Origin: Ptiloglossa arizonensis
Lineage: Eukaryota; Arthropoda; Insecta; Hymenoptera; Colletidae
Assembly: GCF_051014685.1 (NCBI RefSeq)
Contig: NW_027478522.1
Location: 682,001-746,000, forward strand
Direction: 5' to 3'
Length of the DNA: 64,000 nucleotides
The notes below the pieces were generated by a model that saw only the letters and a program-made list of their open reading frames with translations, searched no databases and was not told where the DNA came from. The position numbers and the translations under genes are program-made. Positions 24,914 through 37,577 of this stretch are shown here, piece after piece. The number at the start of each line of letters is the position of its first letter. The first letter of the stretch is position 1.

Positions 24914-27387
24914 GAAAATTTTGAGTTTCTCAAGCGTTTCTTACCTCCAAACTGCCATATCTCGCGAACTGATTGTCCAATCCGCAAAATTTCTGTTGCA
25001 TCTGAAAGTAGAAACCCGCCCGATTACAACGGTATGTGTAGTTTTCCCCTAGGCCGTTCTAGTTATTCGTCTCGAGCATCAGAACTGCGAAACTTTTGAG
25101 TTTCTCAAGCGTTTCTTACCTCCAAACTGCCATATCTCGCGAACTGATTGACCAATCCGCAAAATATCTGTTGCATCTGAAAGTAGAAACCCGCCCGATT
25201 ACAACGGTATGTGTAGTTTTCCCCTAGGTCATTCTAGTTCTTCGTTTCGAGCATCAGAACTGCGAATATTTTGAGTTCCTCAAGCGTTTCTTACTTACAA
25301 ACTGCCACATCTCGCGAACGGATCGACCAATCCGCAAAATTTCTGTGGTATCTGAAAGTAGAAACTCGGCCAATTACAACGGTATGTGTACTTTTCCCCT
25401 AGGCCATTCTAGTTATTCATTCGAGCATCAGAACTGCGAAAATTTTGAGTTTCTCAAGCGTTTCTTTCCAAACTGCCATATCTCGCGAACGGATTGACCA
25501 ATCCGCAAAATTTCTGTTGCATCTGAAAGTAGAAACTCGCCCGATTACAACGGTATGCGTACTTTTCCCCTAGGCCGTTCTAGTTATGCTTGTCGAGCAT
25601 CAGAACTGCGAAAATTTTGAGTTTCTCAAGCGTTACTTACCTCCAAACTGCCATATCTCGCGAACGGATTGACCAATCCGCAAAATTTCTGTTGCATCTG
25701 AAAGTAGAAACTCGCCCGATTACAACGGTATGCGTACTTTTCCCCTAGGTTATTCTAGTTCTTCGTTTCGAGCATCAGAACTGCGAATATTTTGAGTTCC
25801 TCAAGCGTTTCTTACATACAAACTGACACATCTCGCGAACGGATCGACCAATCCGCAAAATTTCTGTGGTATCTGAAAGTAGAAACTCGGCCAATTACAA
25901 CGGTATGTGTACTTTTCCCCTAGGCCATTCTAGTTATTCGTTTCGAGCATCAGAACTGCGAAAATTTTGAGTTTCTCAAGCGTTTCTTACCTCCACACTG
26001 CCATATCTCGCGAACGGATTGACCAATCCGCAAAATTTCTGTTGCATCTGAAAGTACAAACTCGCCCGATTACAACGGTATGCGTACTTTTCCCCTAGGC
26101 CGTTCTAGTTATTCGTTTCGAGCATCAGAGCTGCGAAAATTTTGAGTTTCTCAAGCGTTTCTTACCTTCAAACTCCCATATCTCGCGAACGGATTGACCA
26201 ATCCGCAAAATTTCTGTTGCATCTGAAAGTAGAAACCCGCCTGATTACAACGGTATGCGTACTTTTCCCCTAGGCCGTTCTAGTTATTCGTCTCGAGCAT
26301 CAGAACTGCGAAAATTTTGAGTTTCTCAAGCGTTTCTTACCTCCAAACTGCCATATCTCGCGAACTGATTGACCAATCCGCAAAATATCTGTTGCATCTG
26401 AAAGTAGAAACCCGCCCGATTACAACGGTATGTGTAGTTTTCCCCTAGGTCATTCTAGTTCTTCGTTTCGAGCATCAGAACTGCGAATATTTTGAGTTCC
26501 TCAAGCGTTTCTTACTTACAAACTGCCACATCTCGCGAACGGATCGACCAATCCGCAAAATTTCTGTGGTATCTGAAAGTAGAAACTCGGCCAATTACAA
26601 CGGTATGTGTACTTTTCCCCTAGGCCATTCTAGTTATTCATTCGAGCATCAGAACTGCGAAAATTTTGAGTTTCTCAAGCGTTTCTTTCCAAACTGCCAT
26701 ATCTCGCGAACGGATTGACCAATCCGCAAAATTTCTGTTGCATCTGAAAGTAGAAACTCGCCCGATTACAACGGTATGCGTACTTTTCCCCTAGGCCGTT
26801 CTAGTTATGCTTGTCGAGCATCAGAACTGCGAAAATTTTGAGTTTCTCAAGCGTTACTTACCTCCAAACTGCCATATCTCGCGAACGGATTGACCAATCC
26901 GCAAAATTTCTGTTGCATCTGAAAGTAGAAACTCGCCCGATTACAACGGTATGCGTACTTTTCCCCTAGGTCATTCTAGTTCTTCGTTTCGAGCATCAGA
27001 ACTGCGAATATTTTGAGTTCCTCAAGCGTTTCTTACATACAAACTGACACATCTCGCGAACGGATCGACCAATCCGCAAAATTTCTGTGGTATCTGAAAG
27101 TAGAAACTCGGCCAATTACAACGGTATGTGTACTTTTCCCCTAGGCCATTCTAGTTATTCGTTTCGAGCATCAGAACTGCGAAAATTTTGAGTTTCTCAA
27201 GCGTTTCTTACCTCCACACTGCCATATCTCGCGAACGGATTGACCAATCCGCAAAATTTCTGTTGCATCTGAAAGTACAAACTCGCCCGATTACAACGGT
27301 ATGCGTACTTTTCCCCTAGGCCGTTCTAGTTATTCGTTTCGAGCATCAGAGCTGCGAAAATTTTGAGTTTCTCAAGCGTTTCTTACC
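24914..27387 (+). repeat. 2.47-kb segment duplicated 7,505 bp downstream (copy 1)
   Basis: It matches 32,419-34,892. The rare GATTGTCCAA is at 24,971 and 32,476, and the 3-bp deletion TTTCTTTCCA is at 25,461 and 32,966. On the left the copies diverge at AAATGCG against GAGCTGCG, inside a monomer. It contains the tandem 7-mer listed next. Confidence 0.88.
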
Positions 27388-27584
27388 TTCAAACTCCCAT
27401 ATCTCGCGAACGGATTGACCAATCCGCAAAATTTCTGTTGCATCTGAAAGTAGAAACCCGCCCGATTACAACGGTATGCGTACTTTTCCCCTAGGCCGTT
27501 CTAGTTATTCGTCTCGAGCATCAGAACTGCGAAAATTTTGAGTTTCTCAAGCGTTTCTTACCTCCAAACTGCCATATCTCGCGA
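25094..27584 (+). repeat. 7-mer tandem repeat, two copies of 1,221 bp
   Basis: Segment 25,094-26,363 reappears at 26,315-27,584. Each copy carries ATTCATTCG (minus 1 bp) and TTTCTTTCCA (minus 3 bp), so the unit is seven monomers minus 4 bp. Differences seen are GGTTATTC (about 25,749) against GGTCATTC, and CGCCTGATT (about 26,240) against CGCCCGATT. The 3-bp deletion is the largest length change in the window. Confidence 0.88.
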
Positions 27585-28955
27585 ACGGATTGACCAATCC
27601 GCAAAATTTCTGTTGCATCTGAAAGTAGAAGCTCGCCCGATTACAACGGTATGCGTACTTTTCCGCTAGGCCGTTCTAGTTATTCGTTTCGAGCATCAGA
27701 AATGCGAAAATTTTGAGTTTCTCAAGCGTTTCTTACCTCCAAACTGCCATATCTCGCGAACTGATTGACCAATCCGCAAAATTTCTGTTGCATCTGAAAG
27801 TAGAAACCCGACCGATTACAACGGTATGTGTAGTTTTCCCCTAGGCCGTTCTAGTTATTCGTCTCGAGCATCAGAACTGCGAAACTTTTGAGTTTCTCAA
27901 GCGTTTCTTACCTCCACACTGCCATATCTCGCGAACGGATTGACCAATCCGCAAAATTTCTGTTGCATCTGATAGTAGGAACTCGCCCGATTACAACGGT
28001 ATGCGTACTTTTCCCCTAGGCCGTTCTAGTTATTCGTTTCGGGCATCAGAACTGTGAACATTTTGAGTTTCTCAACCGTTTCTACCTCCAAACTGCCATA
28101 TCTCGCGAACGGATTGACCAATCCGCAAAATTTCTGTTGCATCTGAAAGTAGAAACTCGCCCGATTACAACGGTATGCGTACTTTTCCCCTAGGCCGTTC
28201 TAGTTATGCTTGTCGAGCATCAGAACTGCGAAAATTTTGAGTTTCTCAAGCGTTTCTTACTTCCAAACTCCCATCTCTCGCGAACGGTTTGACCAATCCG
28301 CAGAATTTCTGTTGCATCTGAAAGTAGGAACTAGCCCGATTACAACGGTATGCGTACTTTTCCCCTAGACCGTTCTAGTTATTCGTTTCGGGCATCAGAA
28401 CTGTGAACATTTTGAGTTTCTCAACCGTTTCTACCTCCAAACTGCCATATCTCGCGAACGGATTGACCAATCCGCAAAATTTCTGTTGCATCTGAAAGTA
28501 GAAACTCGCCCGATTACAACGGTATGCGTACTTTTCCCCTAGGTCATTCTAGTTCTTCGTTTCGAGCATCAGAACTGCGAATATTTTGAGTTCCTCAAGC
28601 GTTTCTTACATACAAACTGACACATCTCGCGAACGGATCGACCAATCCGCAAAATTTCTGTGGTATCTGAAAGTAGAAACTCGGCCAATTACAACGGTAT
28701 GTGTACTTTTCCCCTAGGCCATTCTAGTTATTCGTTTCGAGCATCAGAACTGCGAAAATTTTGAGTTTCTCAAGCGTTTCTTACCTCCACACTGCCATAT
28801 CTCGCGAACGGATTGACCAATCCGCAAAATTTCTGTTGCATCTGAAAGTACAAACTCGCCCGATTACAACGGTATGCGTACTTTTCCCCTAGGCCGTTCT
28901 AGTTATTCGTTTCGAGCATCAGAGCTGCGAAAATTTTGAGTTTCTCAAGCGTTTC
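27413..28955 (+). repeat. 1.5-kb block, copy 1 of 3
   Basis: Marked by CCCGACCG (27,808), GATAGTAGG (27,971), CACACTGCC, and the pair CGGTTTGACC / CGCAGAATTT (28,281). The same order recurs 2,441 bp downstream (29,854-31,396), and for most of its length 7,330 bp downstream (34,860-36,288). Confidence 0.87.
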
Positions 28956-29853
28956 TTACTTACAAACTGCCACATCTCGCGAACGGATCGACCAATCCGC
29001 AAAATTTCTGTGGTATCTGAAAGTAGAAACTCGGCCAATTACAACGGTATGTGTACTTTTCCCCTAGGCCATTCTAGTTATTCATTCGAGCATCAGAACT
29101 GCGAAAATTTTGAGTTTCTCAAGCGTTTCTTTCCAAACTGCCATATCTCGCGAACGGATTGACCAATCCGCAAAATTTCTGTTGCATCTGAAAGTAGAAA
29201 CTCGCCCGATTACAACGGTATGCGTACTTTTCCCCTAGGCCGTTCTAGTTATGCTTGTCGAGCATCAGAACTGCGAAAATTTTGAGTTTCTCAAGCGTTA
29301 CTTACCTCCAAACTGCCATATCTCGCGAACGGATTGACCAATCCGCAAAATTTCTGTTGCATCTGAAAGTAGAAACTCGCCCGATTACAACGGTATGCGT
29401 ACTTTTCCCCTAGGTTATTCTAGTTCTTCGTTTCGAGCATCAGAACTGCGAATATTTTGAGTTCCTCAAGCGTTTCTTACATACAAACTGACACATCTCG
29501 CGAACGGATCGACCAATCCGCAAAATTTCTGTGGTATCTGAAAGTAGAAACTCGGCCAATTACAACGGTATGTGTACTTTTCCCCTAGGCCATTCTAGTT
29601 ATTCGTTTCGAGCATCAGAACTGCGAAAATTTTGAGTTTCTCAAGCGTTTCTTTCCAAACTGCCATATCTCGCGAACGGATTGACCAATCCGCAAAATTT
29701 CTGTTGCATCTGAAAGTAGAAACCCGCCTGATTACAACGGTATGCGTACTTTTCCCCTAGGCCGTTCTAGTTATTCGTTTCGAGCATCAGAGCTGCGAAA
29801 ATTTTGAGTTTCTCAAGCGTTTCTTACCTCCAAACTGCCATATCTCGCGAACT
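28956..29853 (+). repeat. Linker carrying copies of the 3-bp-deleted monomer
   Basis: Satellite of the 25-27 kb type. TTTCTTTCCA occurs twice (about 29,126 and 29,650). The second is preceded by ATTCGTTTCG instead of the usual ATTCATTCG, so the deletion has been separated from its usual upstream partner by a within-monomer exchange. Confidence 0.75.
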
Positions 29854-31396
29854 GATTGACCAATCCGCAAAATTTCTGTTGCATCTGAAAGTAGAAACCC
29901 GCCCGATTACAACGGTATGCGTACTTTTCCCCTAGGCCGTTCTAGTTATTCGTCTCGAGCATCAGAACTGCGAAAATTTTGAGTTTCTCAAGCGTTTCTT
30001 ACCTCCAAACTGCCATATCTCGCGAACGGATTGACCAATCCGCAAAATTTCTGTTGCATCTGAAAGTAGAAGCTCGCCCGATTACAACGGTATGCGTACT
30101 TTTCCGCTAGGCCGTTCTAGTTATTCGTTTCGAGCATCAGAAATGCGAAAATTTTGAGTTTCTCAAGCGTTTCTTACCTCCAAACTGCCATATCTCGCGA
30201 ACTGATTGACCAATCCGCAAAATTTCTGTTGCATCTGAAAGTAGAAACCCGACCGATTACAACGGTATGTGTAGTTTTCCCCTAGGCCGTTCTAGTTATT
30301 CGTCTCGAGCATCAGAACTGCGAAACTTTTGAGTTTCTCAAGCGTTTCTTACCTCCACACTGCCATATCTCGCGAACGGATTGACCAATCCGCAAAATTT
30401 CTGTTGCATCTGATAGTAGGAACTCGCCCGATTACAACGGTATGCGTACTTTTCCCCTAGGCCGTTCTAGTTATTCGTTTCGGGCATCAGAACTGTGAAC
30501 ATTTTGAGTTTCTCAACCGTTTCTACCTCCAAACTGCCATATCTCGCGAACGGATTGACCAATCCGCAAAATTTCTGTTGCATCTGAAAGTAGAAACTCG
30601 CCCGATTACAACGGTATGCGTACTTTTCCCCTAGGCCGTTCTAGTTATGCTTGTCGAGCATCAGAACTGCGAAAATTTTGAGTTTCTCAAGCGTTTCTTA
30701 CTTCCAAACTCCCATCTCTCGCGAACGGTTTGACCAATCCGCAGAATTTCTGTTGCATCTGAAAGTAGGAACTAGCCCGATTACAACGGTATGCGTACTT
30801 TTCCCCTAGACCGTTCTAGTTATTCGTTTCGGGCATCAGAACTGTGAACATTTTGAGTTTCTCAACCGTTTCTACCTCCAAACTGCCATATCTCGCGAAC
30901 GGATTGACCAATCCGCAAAATTTCTGTTGCATCTGAAAGTAGAAACTCGCCCGATTACAACGGTATGCGTACTTTTCCCCTAGGTCATTCTAGTTCTTCG
31001 TTTCGAGCATCAGAACTGCGAATATTTTGAGTTCCTCAAGCGTTTCTTACATACAAACTGACACATCTCGCGAACGGATCGACCAATCCGCAAAATTTCT
31101 GTGGTATCTGAAAGTAGAAACTCGGCCAATTACAACGGTATGTGTACTTTTCCCCTAGGCCATTCTAGTTATTCGTTTCGAGCATCAGAACTGCGAAAAT
31201 TTTGAGTTTCTCAAGCGTTTCTTACCTCCACACTGCCATATCTCGCGAACGGATTGACCAATCCGCAAAATTTCTGTTGCATCTGAAAGTACAAACTCGC
31301 CCGATTACAACGGTATGCGTACTCTTCCCCTAGGCCGTTCTAGTTATTCGTTTCGAGCATCAGAGCTGCGAAAATTTTGAGTTTCTCAAGCGTTTC
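29854..31396 (+). repeat. 1.5-kb block, copy 2 of 3
   Basis: Matches 27,413-28,955 at an offset of 2,441 bp (14 monomers minus 9 bp). A private change is GTACTCTTCC at about 31,320. The copy continues into a 6-mer duplication. Confidence 0.87.
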
Positions 31397-32448
31397 TTAC
31401 CTTCAAACTCCCATATCTCGCGAACGGATTGACCAATCCGCAAAATTTCTGTTGCATCTGAAAGTAGAAACCCGCCCGATTACAACGGTATGCGTACTTT
31501 TCCCCTAGGCCGTTCTAGTTATTCGTCTCGAGCATCAGAACTGCGAAAATTTTGAGTTTCTCAAGCGTTTCTTACCTCCAAACTGCCATATCTCGCGAAC
31601 GGATTGACCAATCCGCAAAATTTCTGTTGCATCTGAAAGTAGAAACTCGCCCGATTACAACGGTATGCGTACTTTTCCCCTAGGCCGTTCTAGTTATGCT
31701 TGTCGAGCATCAGAACTGCGAAAATTTTGAGTTTCTCAAGCGTTTCTTACTTCCAAACTCCCATCTCTCGCGAACGGTTTGACCAATCCGCAGAATTTCT
31801 GTTGCATCTGAAAGTAGGAACTAGCCCGATTACAACGGTATGCGTACTTTTCCCCTAGACCGTTCTAGTTATTCGTTTCGGGCATCAGAACTGTGAACAT
31901 TTTGAGTTTCTCAACCGTTTCTACCTCCAAACTGCCATATCTCGCGAACGGATTGACCAATCCGCAAAATTTCTGTTGCATCTGAAAGTAGAAACTCGCC
32001 CGATTACAACGGTATGCGTACTTTTCCCCTAGGTTATTCTAGTTCTTCGTTTCGAGCATCAGAACTGCGAATATTTTGAGTTCCTCAAGCGTTTCTTACA
32101 TACAAACTGACACATCTCGCGAACGGATCGACCAATCCGCAAAATTTCTGTGGTATCTGAAAGTAGAAACTCGGCCAATTACAACGGTATGTGTACTTTT
32201 CCCCTAGGCCATTCTAGTTATTCGTTTCGAGCATCAGAACTGCGAAAATTTTGAGTTTCTCAAGCGTTTCTTACCTCCACACTGCCATATCTCGCGAACG
32301 GATTGACCAATCCGCAAAATTTCTGTTGCATCTGAAAGTACAAACTCGCCCGATTACAACGGTATGCGTACTTTTCCCCTAGGCCGTTCTAGTTATTCGT
32401 TTCGAGCATCAGAGCTGCGAAAATTTTGAGTTTCTCAAGCGTTTCTTA
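30528..32448 (+). repeat. 6-mer tandem repeat, offset 1,049 bp
   Basis: Segment 30,528-31,399 recurs at 31,577-32,448 (CGAACGGTTT at 30,722 and 31,771). One visible difference is GGTCATTC (about 30,983) against GGTTATTC (about 32,032). The same six-monomer step is repeated at 35,417-37,577. Confidence 0.85.
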
Positions 32449-34892
32449 CCTCCAAACTGCCATATCTCGCGAACTGATTGTCCAATCCGCAAAATTTCTG
32501 TTGCATCTGAAAGTAGAAACCCGCCCGATTACAACGGTATGTGTAGTTTTCCCCTAGGCCGTTCTAGTTATTCGTCTCGAGCATCAGAACTGCGAAACTT
32601 TTGAGTTTCTCAAGCGTTTCTTACCTCCAAACTGCCATATCTCGCGAACTGATTGACCAATCCGCAAAATATCTGTTGCATCTGAAAGTAGAAACCCGCC
32701 CGATTACAACGGTATGTGTAGTTTTCCCCTAGGTCATTCTAGTTCTTCGTTTCGAGCATCAGAACTGCGAATATTTTGAGTTCCTCAAGCGTTTCTTACT
32801 TACAAACTGCCACATCTCGCGAACGGATCGACCAATCCGCAAAATTTCTGTGGTATCTGAAAGTAGAAACTCGGCCAATTACAACGGTATGTGTACTTTT
32901 CCCCTAGGCCATTCTAGTTATTCATTCGAGCATCAGAACTGCGAAAATTTTGAGTTTCTCAAGCGTTTCTTTCCAAACTGCCATATCTCGCGAACGGATT
33001 GACCAATCCGCAAAATTTCTGTTGCATCTGAAAGTAGAAACTCGCCCGATTACAACGGTATGCGTACTTCTCCCCTAGGCCGTTCTAGTTATGCTTGTCG
33101 AGCATCAGAACTGCGAAAATTTTGAGTTTCTCAAGCGTTACTTACCTCCAAACTGCCATATCTCGCGAACGGATTGACCAATCCGCAAAATTTCTGTTGC
33201 ATCTGAAAGTAGAAACTCGCCCGATTACAACGGTATGCGTACTTTTCCCCTAGGTTATTCTAGTTCTTCGTTTCGAGCATCAGAACTGCGAATATTTTGA
33301 GTTCCTCAAGCGTTTCTTACATACAAACTGACACATCTCGCGAACGGATCGACCAATCCGCAAAATTTCTGTGGTATCTGAAAGTAGAAACTCGGCCAAT
33401 TACAACGGTATGTGTACTTTTCCCCTAGGCCATTCTAGTTATTCGTTTCGAGCATCAGAACTGCGAAAATTTTGAGTTTCTCAAGCGTTTCTTACCTCCA
33501 CACTGCCATATCTCGCGAACGGATTGACCAATCCGCAAAATTTCTGTTGCATCTGAAAGTACAAACTCGCCCGATTACAACGGTATGCGTACTTTTCCCC
33601 TAGGCCGTTCTAGTTATTCGTTTCGAGCATCAGAGCTGCGAAAATTTTGAGTTTCTCAAGCGTTTCTTACCTTCAAACTCCCATATCTCGCGAACGGATT
33701 GACCAATCCGCAAAATTTCTGTTGCATCTGAAAGTAGAAACCCGCCTGATTACAACGGTATGCGTACTTTTCCCCTAGGCCGTTCTAGTTATTCGTCTCG
33801 AGCATCAGAACTGCGAAAATTTTGAGTTTCTCAAGCGTTTCTTACCTCCAAACTGCCATATCTCGCGAACTGATTGACCAATCCGCAAAATATCTGTTGC
33901 ATCTGAAAGTAGAAACCCGCCCGATTACAACGGTATGTGTAGTTTTCCCCTAGGTCATTCTAGTTCTTCGTTTCGAGCATCAGAACTGCGAATATTTTGA
34001 GTTCCTCAAGCGTTTCTTACTTACAAACTGCCACATCTCGCGAACGGATCGACCAATCCGCAAAATTTCTGTGGTATCTGAAAGTAGAAACTCGGCCAAT
34101 TACAACGGTATGTGTACTTTTCCCCTAGGCCATTCTAGTTATTCATTCGAGCATCAGAACTGCGAAAATTTTGAGTTTCTCAAGCGTTTCTTTCCAAACT
34201 GCCATATCTCGCGAACGGATTGACCAATCCGCAAAATTTCTGTTGCATCTGAAAGTAGAAACTCGCCCGATTACAACGGTATGCGTACTTTTCCCCTAGG
34301 TCGTTCTAGTTATGCTTGTCGAGCATCAGAACTGCGAAAATTTTGAATTTCTCAAGCGTTACTTACCTCCAAACTGCCATATCTCGCGAACGGATTGACC
34401 AATCCGCAAAATTTCTGTTGCATCTGAAAGTAGAAACTCGCCCGATTACAACGGTATGCGTACTTTTCCCCTAGGTCATTCTAGTTCTTCGTTTCGAGCA
34501 TCAGAACTGCGAATATTTTGAGTTCCTCAAGCGTTTCTTACATACAAACTGACACATCTCGCGAACGGATCGACCAATCCGCAAAATTTCTGTGGTATCT
34601 GAAAGTAGAAACTCGGCCAATTACAACGGTATGTGTACTTTTCCCCTAGGCCATTCTAGTTATTCGTTTCGAGCATCAGAACTGCGAAAATTTTGAGTTT
34701 CTCAAGCGTTTCTTACCTCCACACTGCCATATCTCGCGAACGGATTGACCAATCCGCAAAATTTCTGTTGCATCTGAAAGTACAAACTCGCCCGATTACA
34801 ACGGTATGCGTACTTTTCCCCTAGGCCGTTCTAGTTATTCGTTTCGAGCATCAGAGCTGCGAAAATTTTGAGTTTCTCAAGCGTTTCTTACC
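32419..34892 (+). repeat. 2.47-kb segment, copy 2 (partner of 24,914)
   Basis: Offset 7,505 bp. It includes the whole tandem 7-mer (TTTCTTTCCA at 32,966 and 34,187, 1,221 bp apart), so the 7-mer pair existed before this longer duplication. Private changes are TACTTCTCCC (about 33,067), GGTCGTTCTAG (about 34,300) and TTTTGAATTT (about 34,344). Confidence 0.88.
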
Positions 34893-36288
34893 TCCAAACT
34901 GCCATATCTCGCGAACGGATTGACCAATCCGCAAAATTTCTGTTGCATCTGAAAGTAGAAGCTCGCCCGATTACAACGGTATGCGTACTTTTCCGCTAGG
35001 CCGTTCTAGTTATTCGTTTCGAGCATCAGAAATGCGAAAATTTTGAGTTTCTCAAGCGTTTCTTACCTCCAAACTGCCATATCTCGCGAACTGATTGACC
35101 AATCCGCAAAATTTCTGTTGCATCTGAAAGTAGAAACCCGACCGATTACAACGGTATGTGTAGTTTTCCCCTAGGCCGTTCTAGTTATTCGTCTCGAGCA
35201 TCAGAACTGCGAAACTTTTGAGTTTCTCAAGCGTTTCTTACCTCCACACTGCCATATCTCGCGAACGGATTGACCAATCCGCAAAATTTCTGTTGCATCT
35301 GATAGTAGGAACTCGCCCGATTACAACGGTATGCGTACTTTTCCCCTTGGCCGTTCTAGTTATTCGTTTCGGGCATCAGAACTGTGAACATTTTGAGTTT
35401 CTCAACCGTTTCTACCTCCAAACTGCCATATCTCGCGAACGGATTGACCAATCCGCAAAATTTCTGTTGCATCTGAAAGTAGAAACTCGCCCGATTACAA
35501 CGGTATGCGTACTTTTCCCCTAGGCCGTTCTAGTTATGCTTGTCGAGCATCAGAACTGCGAAAATTTTGAGTTTCTCAAGCGTTTCTTACTTCCAAACTC
35601 CCATCTCTCGCGAACGGTTTGACCAATCCGCAGAATTTCTGTTGCATCTGAAAGTAGGAACTAGCCCGATTACAACGGTATGCGTACTTTTCCCCTAGAC
35701 CGTTCTAGTTATTCGTTTCGGGCATCAGAACTGTGAACATTTTGAGTTTCTCAACCGTTTCTACCTCCAAACTGCCATATCTCGCGAACGGATTGACCAA
35801 TCCGCAAAATTTCTGTTGCATCTGAAAGTAGAAACTCGCCCGATTACAACGGTATGCGTACTTTTCCCCTAGGTCATTCTAGTTCTTCGTTTCGAGCATC
35901 AGAACTGCGAATATTTTGAGTTCCTCAAGCGTTTCTTACATACAAACTGACACATCTCGCGAACGGATCGACCAATCCGCAAAATTTCTGTGGTATCTGA
36001 AAGTAGAAACTCGGCCAATTACAACGGTATGTGTACTTTTCCCCTAGGCCATTCTAGTTATTCGTTTCGAGCATCAGAACTGCGAAAATTTTGAGTTTCT
36101 CAAGCGTTTCTTACCTCCACACTGCCATATCTCGCGAACGGATTGACCAATCCGCAAAATTTCTGTTGCATCTGAAAGTACACACTCGCCCGATTACAAC
36201 GGTATGCGTACTTTTCCCCTAGGCCGTTCTAGTTATTCGTTTCGAGCATCAGAGCTGCGAAAATTTTGAGTTTCTCAAGCGTTTCTTA
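34860..36288 (+). repeat. 1.4-kb block, copy 3 of 3
   Basis: Matches 27,530-28,958 at an offset of 7,330 bp: CCCGACCG at about 35,138, GATAGTAGG at 35,301, CGAACGGTTT at 35,611. The offset differs from the 7,505 bp of the preceding segment by one monomer (175 bp), so the two duplicated segments were rejoined with one monomer lost. CCCCTTGG (about 35,343) replaces CCCCTAGG, which opens a 101-codon non-coding frame from a TTG at 35,218. Confidence 0.85.
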
Positions 36289-37577
36289 CCTTCAAACTCC
36301 CATATCTCGCGAACGGATTGACCAATCCGCAAAATTTCTGTTGCATCTGAAAGTAGAAACCCGCCCGATTACAACGGTATGCGTACTTTTCCCCTAGGCC
36401 GTTCTAGTTATTCGTCTCGAGCATCAGAACTGCGAAAATTTTGAGTTTCTCAAGCGTTTCTTACCTCCAAACTGCCATATCTCGCGAACGGATTGACCAA
36501 TCCGCAAAATTTCTGTTGCATCTGAAAGTAGAAACTCGCCCGATTACAACGGTATGCGTACTTTTCCCCTAGGCCGTTCTAGTTATGCTTGTCGAGCATC
36601 AGAACTGCGAAAATTTTGAGTTTCTCAAGCGTTTCTTACTTCCAAACTCCCATCTCTCGCGAACGGTTTGACCAATCCGCAGAATTTCTGTTGCATCTGA
36701 AAGTAGGAACTAGCCCGATTACAACGGTATGCGTACTTTTCCCCTAGACCGTTCTAGTTATTCGTTTCGGGCATCAGAACTGTGAACATTTTGAGTTTCT
36801 CAACCGTTTCTACCTCCAAACTGCCATATCTCGCGAACGGATTGACCAATCCGCAAAATTTCTGTTGCATCTGAAAGTAGAAACTCGCCCGATTACAACG
36901 GTATGCGTACTTTTCCCCTAGGTCATTCTAGTTCTTCGTTTCGAGCATCAGAACTGCGAATATTTTGAGTTCCTCAAGCGTTTCTTACATACAAACTGAC
37001 ACATCTCGCGAACGGATCGACCAATCCGCAAAATTTCTGTGGTATCTGAAAGTAGAAACTCGGCCAATTACAACGGTATGTGTACTTTTCCCCTAGGCCA
37101 TTCTAGTTATTCGTTTCGAGCATCAGAACTGCGAAAATTTTGAGTTTCTCAAGCGTTTCTTACCTCCACACTGCCATATCTCGCGAACGGATTGACCAAT
37201 CCGCAAAATTTCTGTTGCATCTGAAAGTACAAACTCGCCCGATTACAACGGTATGCGTACTTTTCCCCTAGGCCGTTCTAGTTATTCGTTTCGAGCATCA
37301 GAGCTGCGAAAATTTTGAGTTTCTCAAGCGTTTCTTACCTTCAAACTCCCATATCTCGCGAACGGATTGACCAATCCGCAAAATTTCTGTTGCATCTGAA
37401 AGTAGAAACCCGCCCGATTACAACGGTATGCGTACTTTTCCCCTAGGCCGTTCTAGTTATTCGTCTCGAGCATCAGAACTGCGAAAATTTTGAGTTTCTC
37501 AAGCGTTTCTTACCTCCAAACTGCCATATCTCGCGAACGGATTGACCAATCCGCAAAATTTCTGTTGCATCTGAAAG
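35417..37577 (+). repeat. 6-mer tandem repeat, offset 1,049 bp (second instance)
   Basis: Segment 35,417-36,528 recurs at 36,466-37,577 (CGAACGGTTT at 35,611 and 36,660). It is the same exchange type as at 30,528-32,448 but extends further to the right. A private change is ACACACTCG at about 36,180. Confidence 0.85.
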
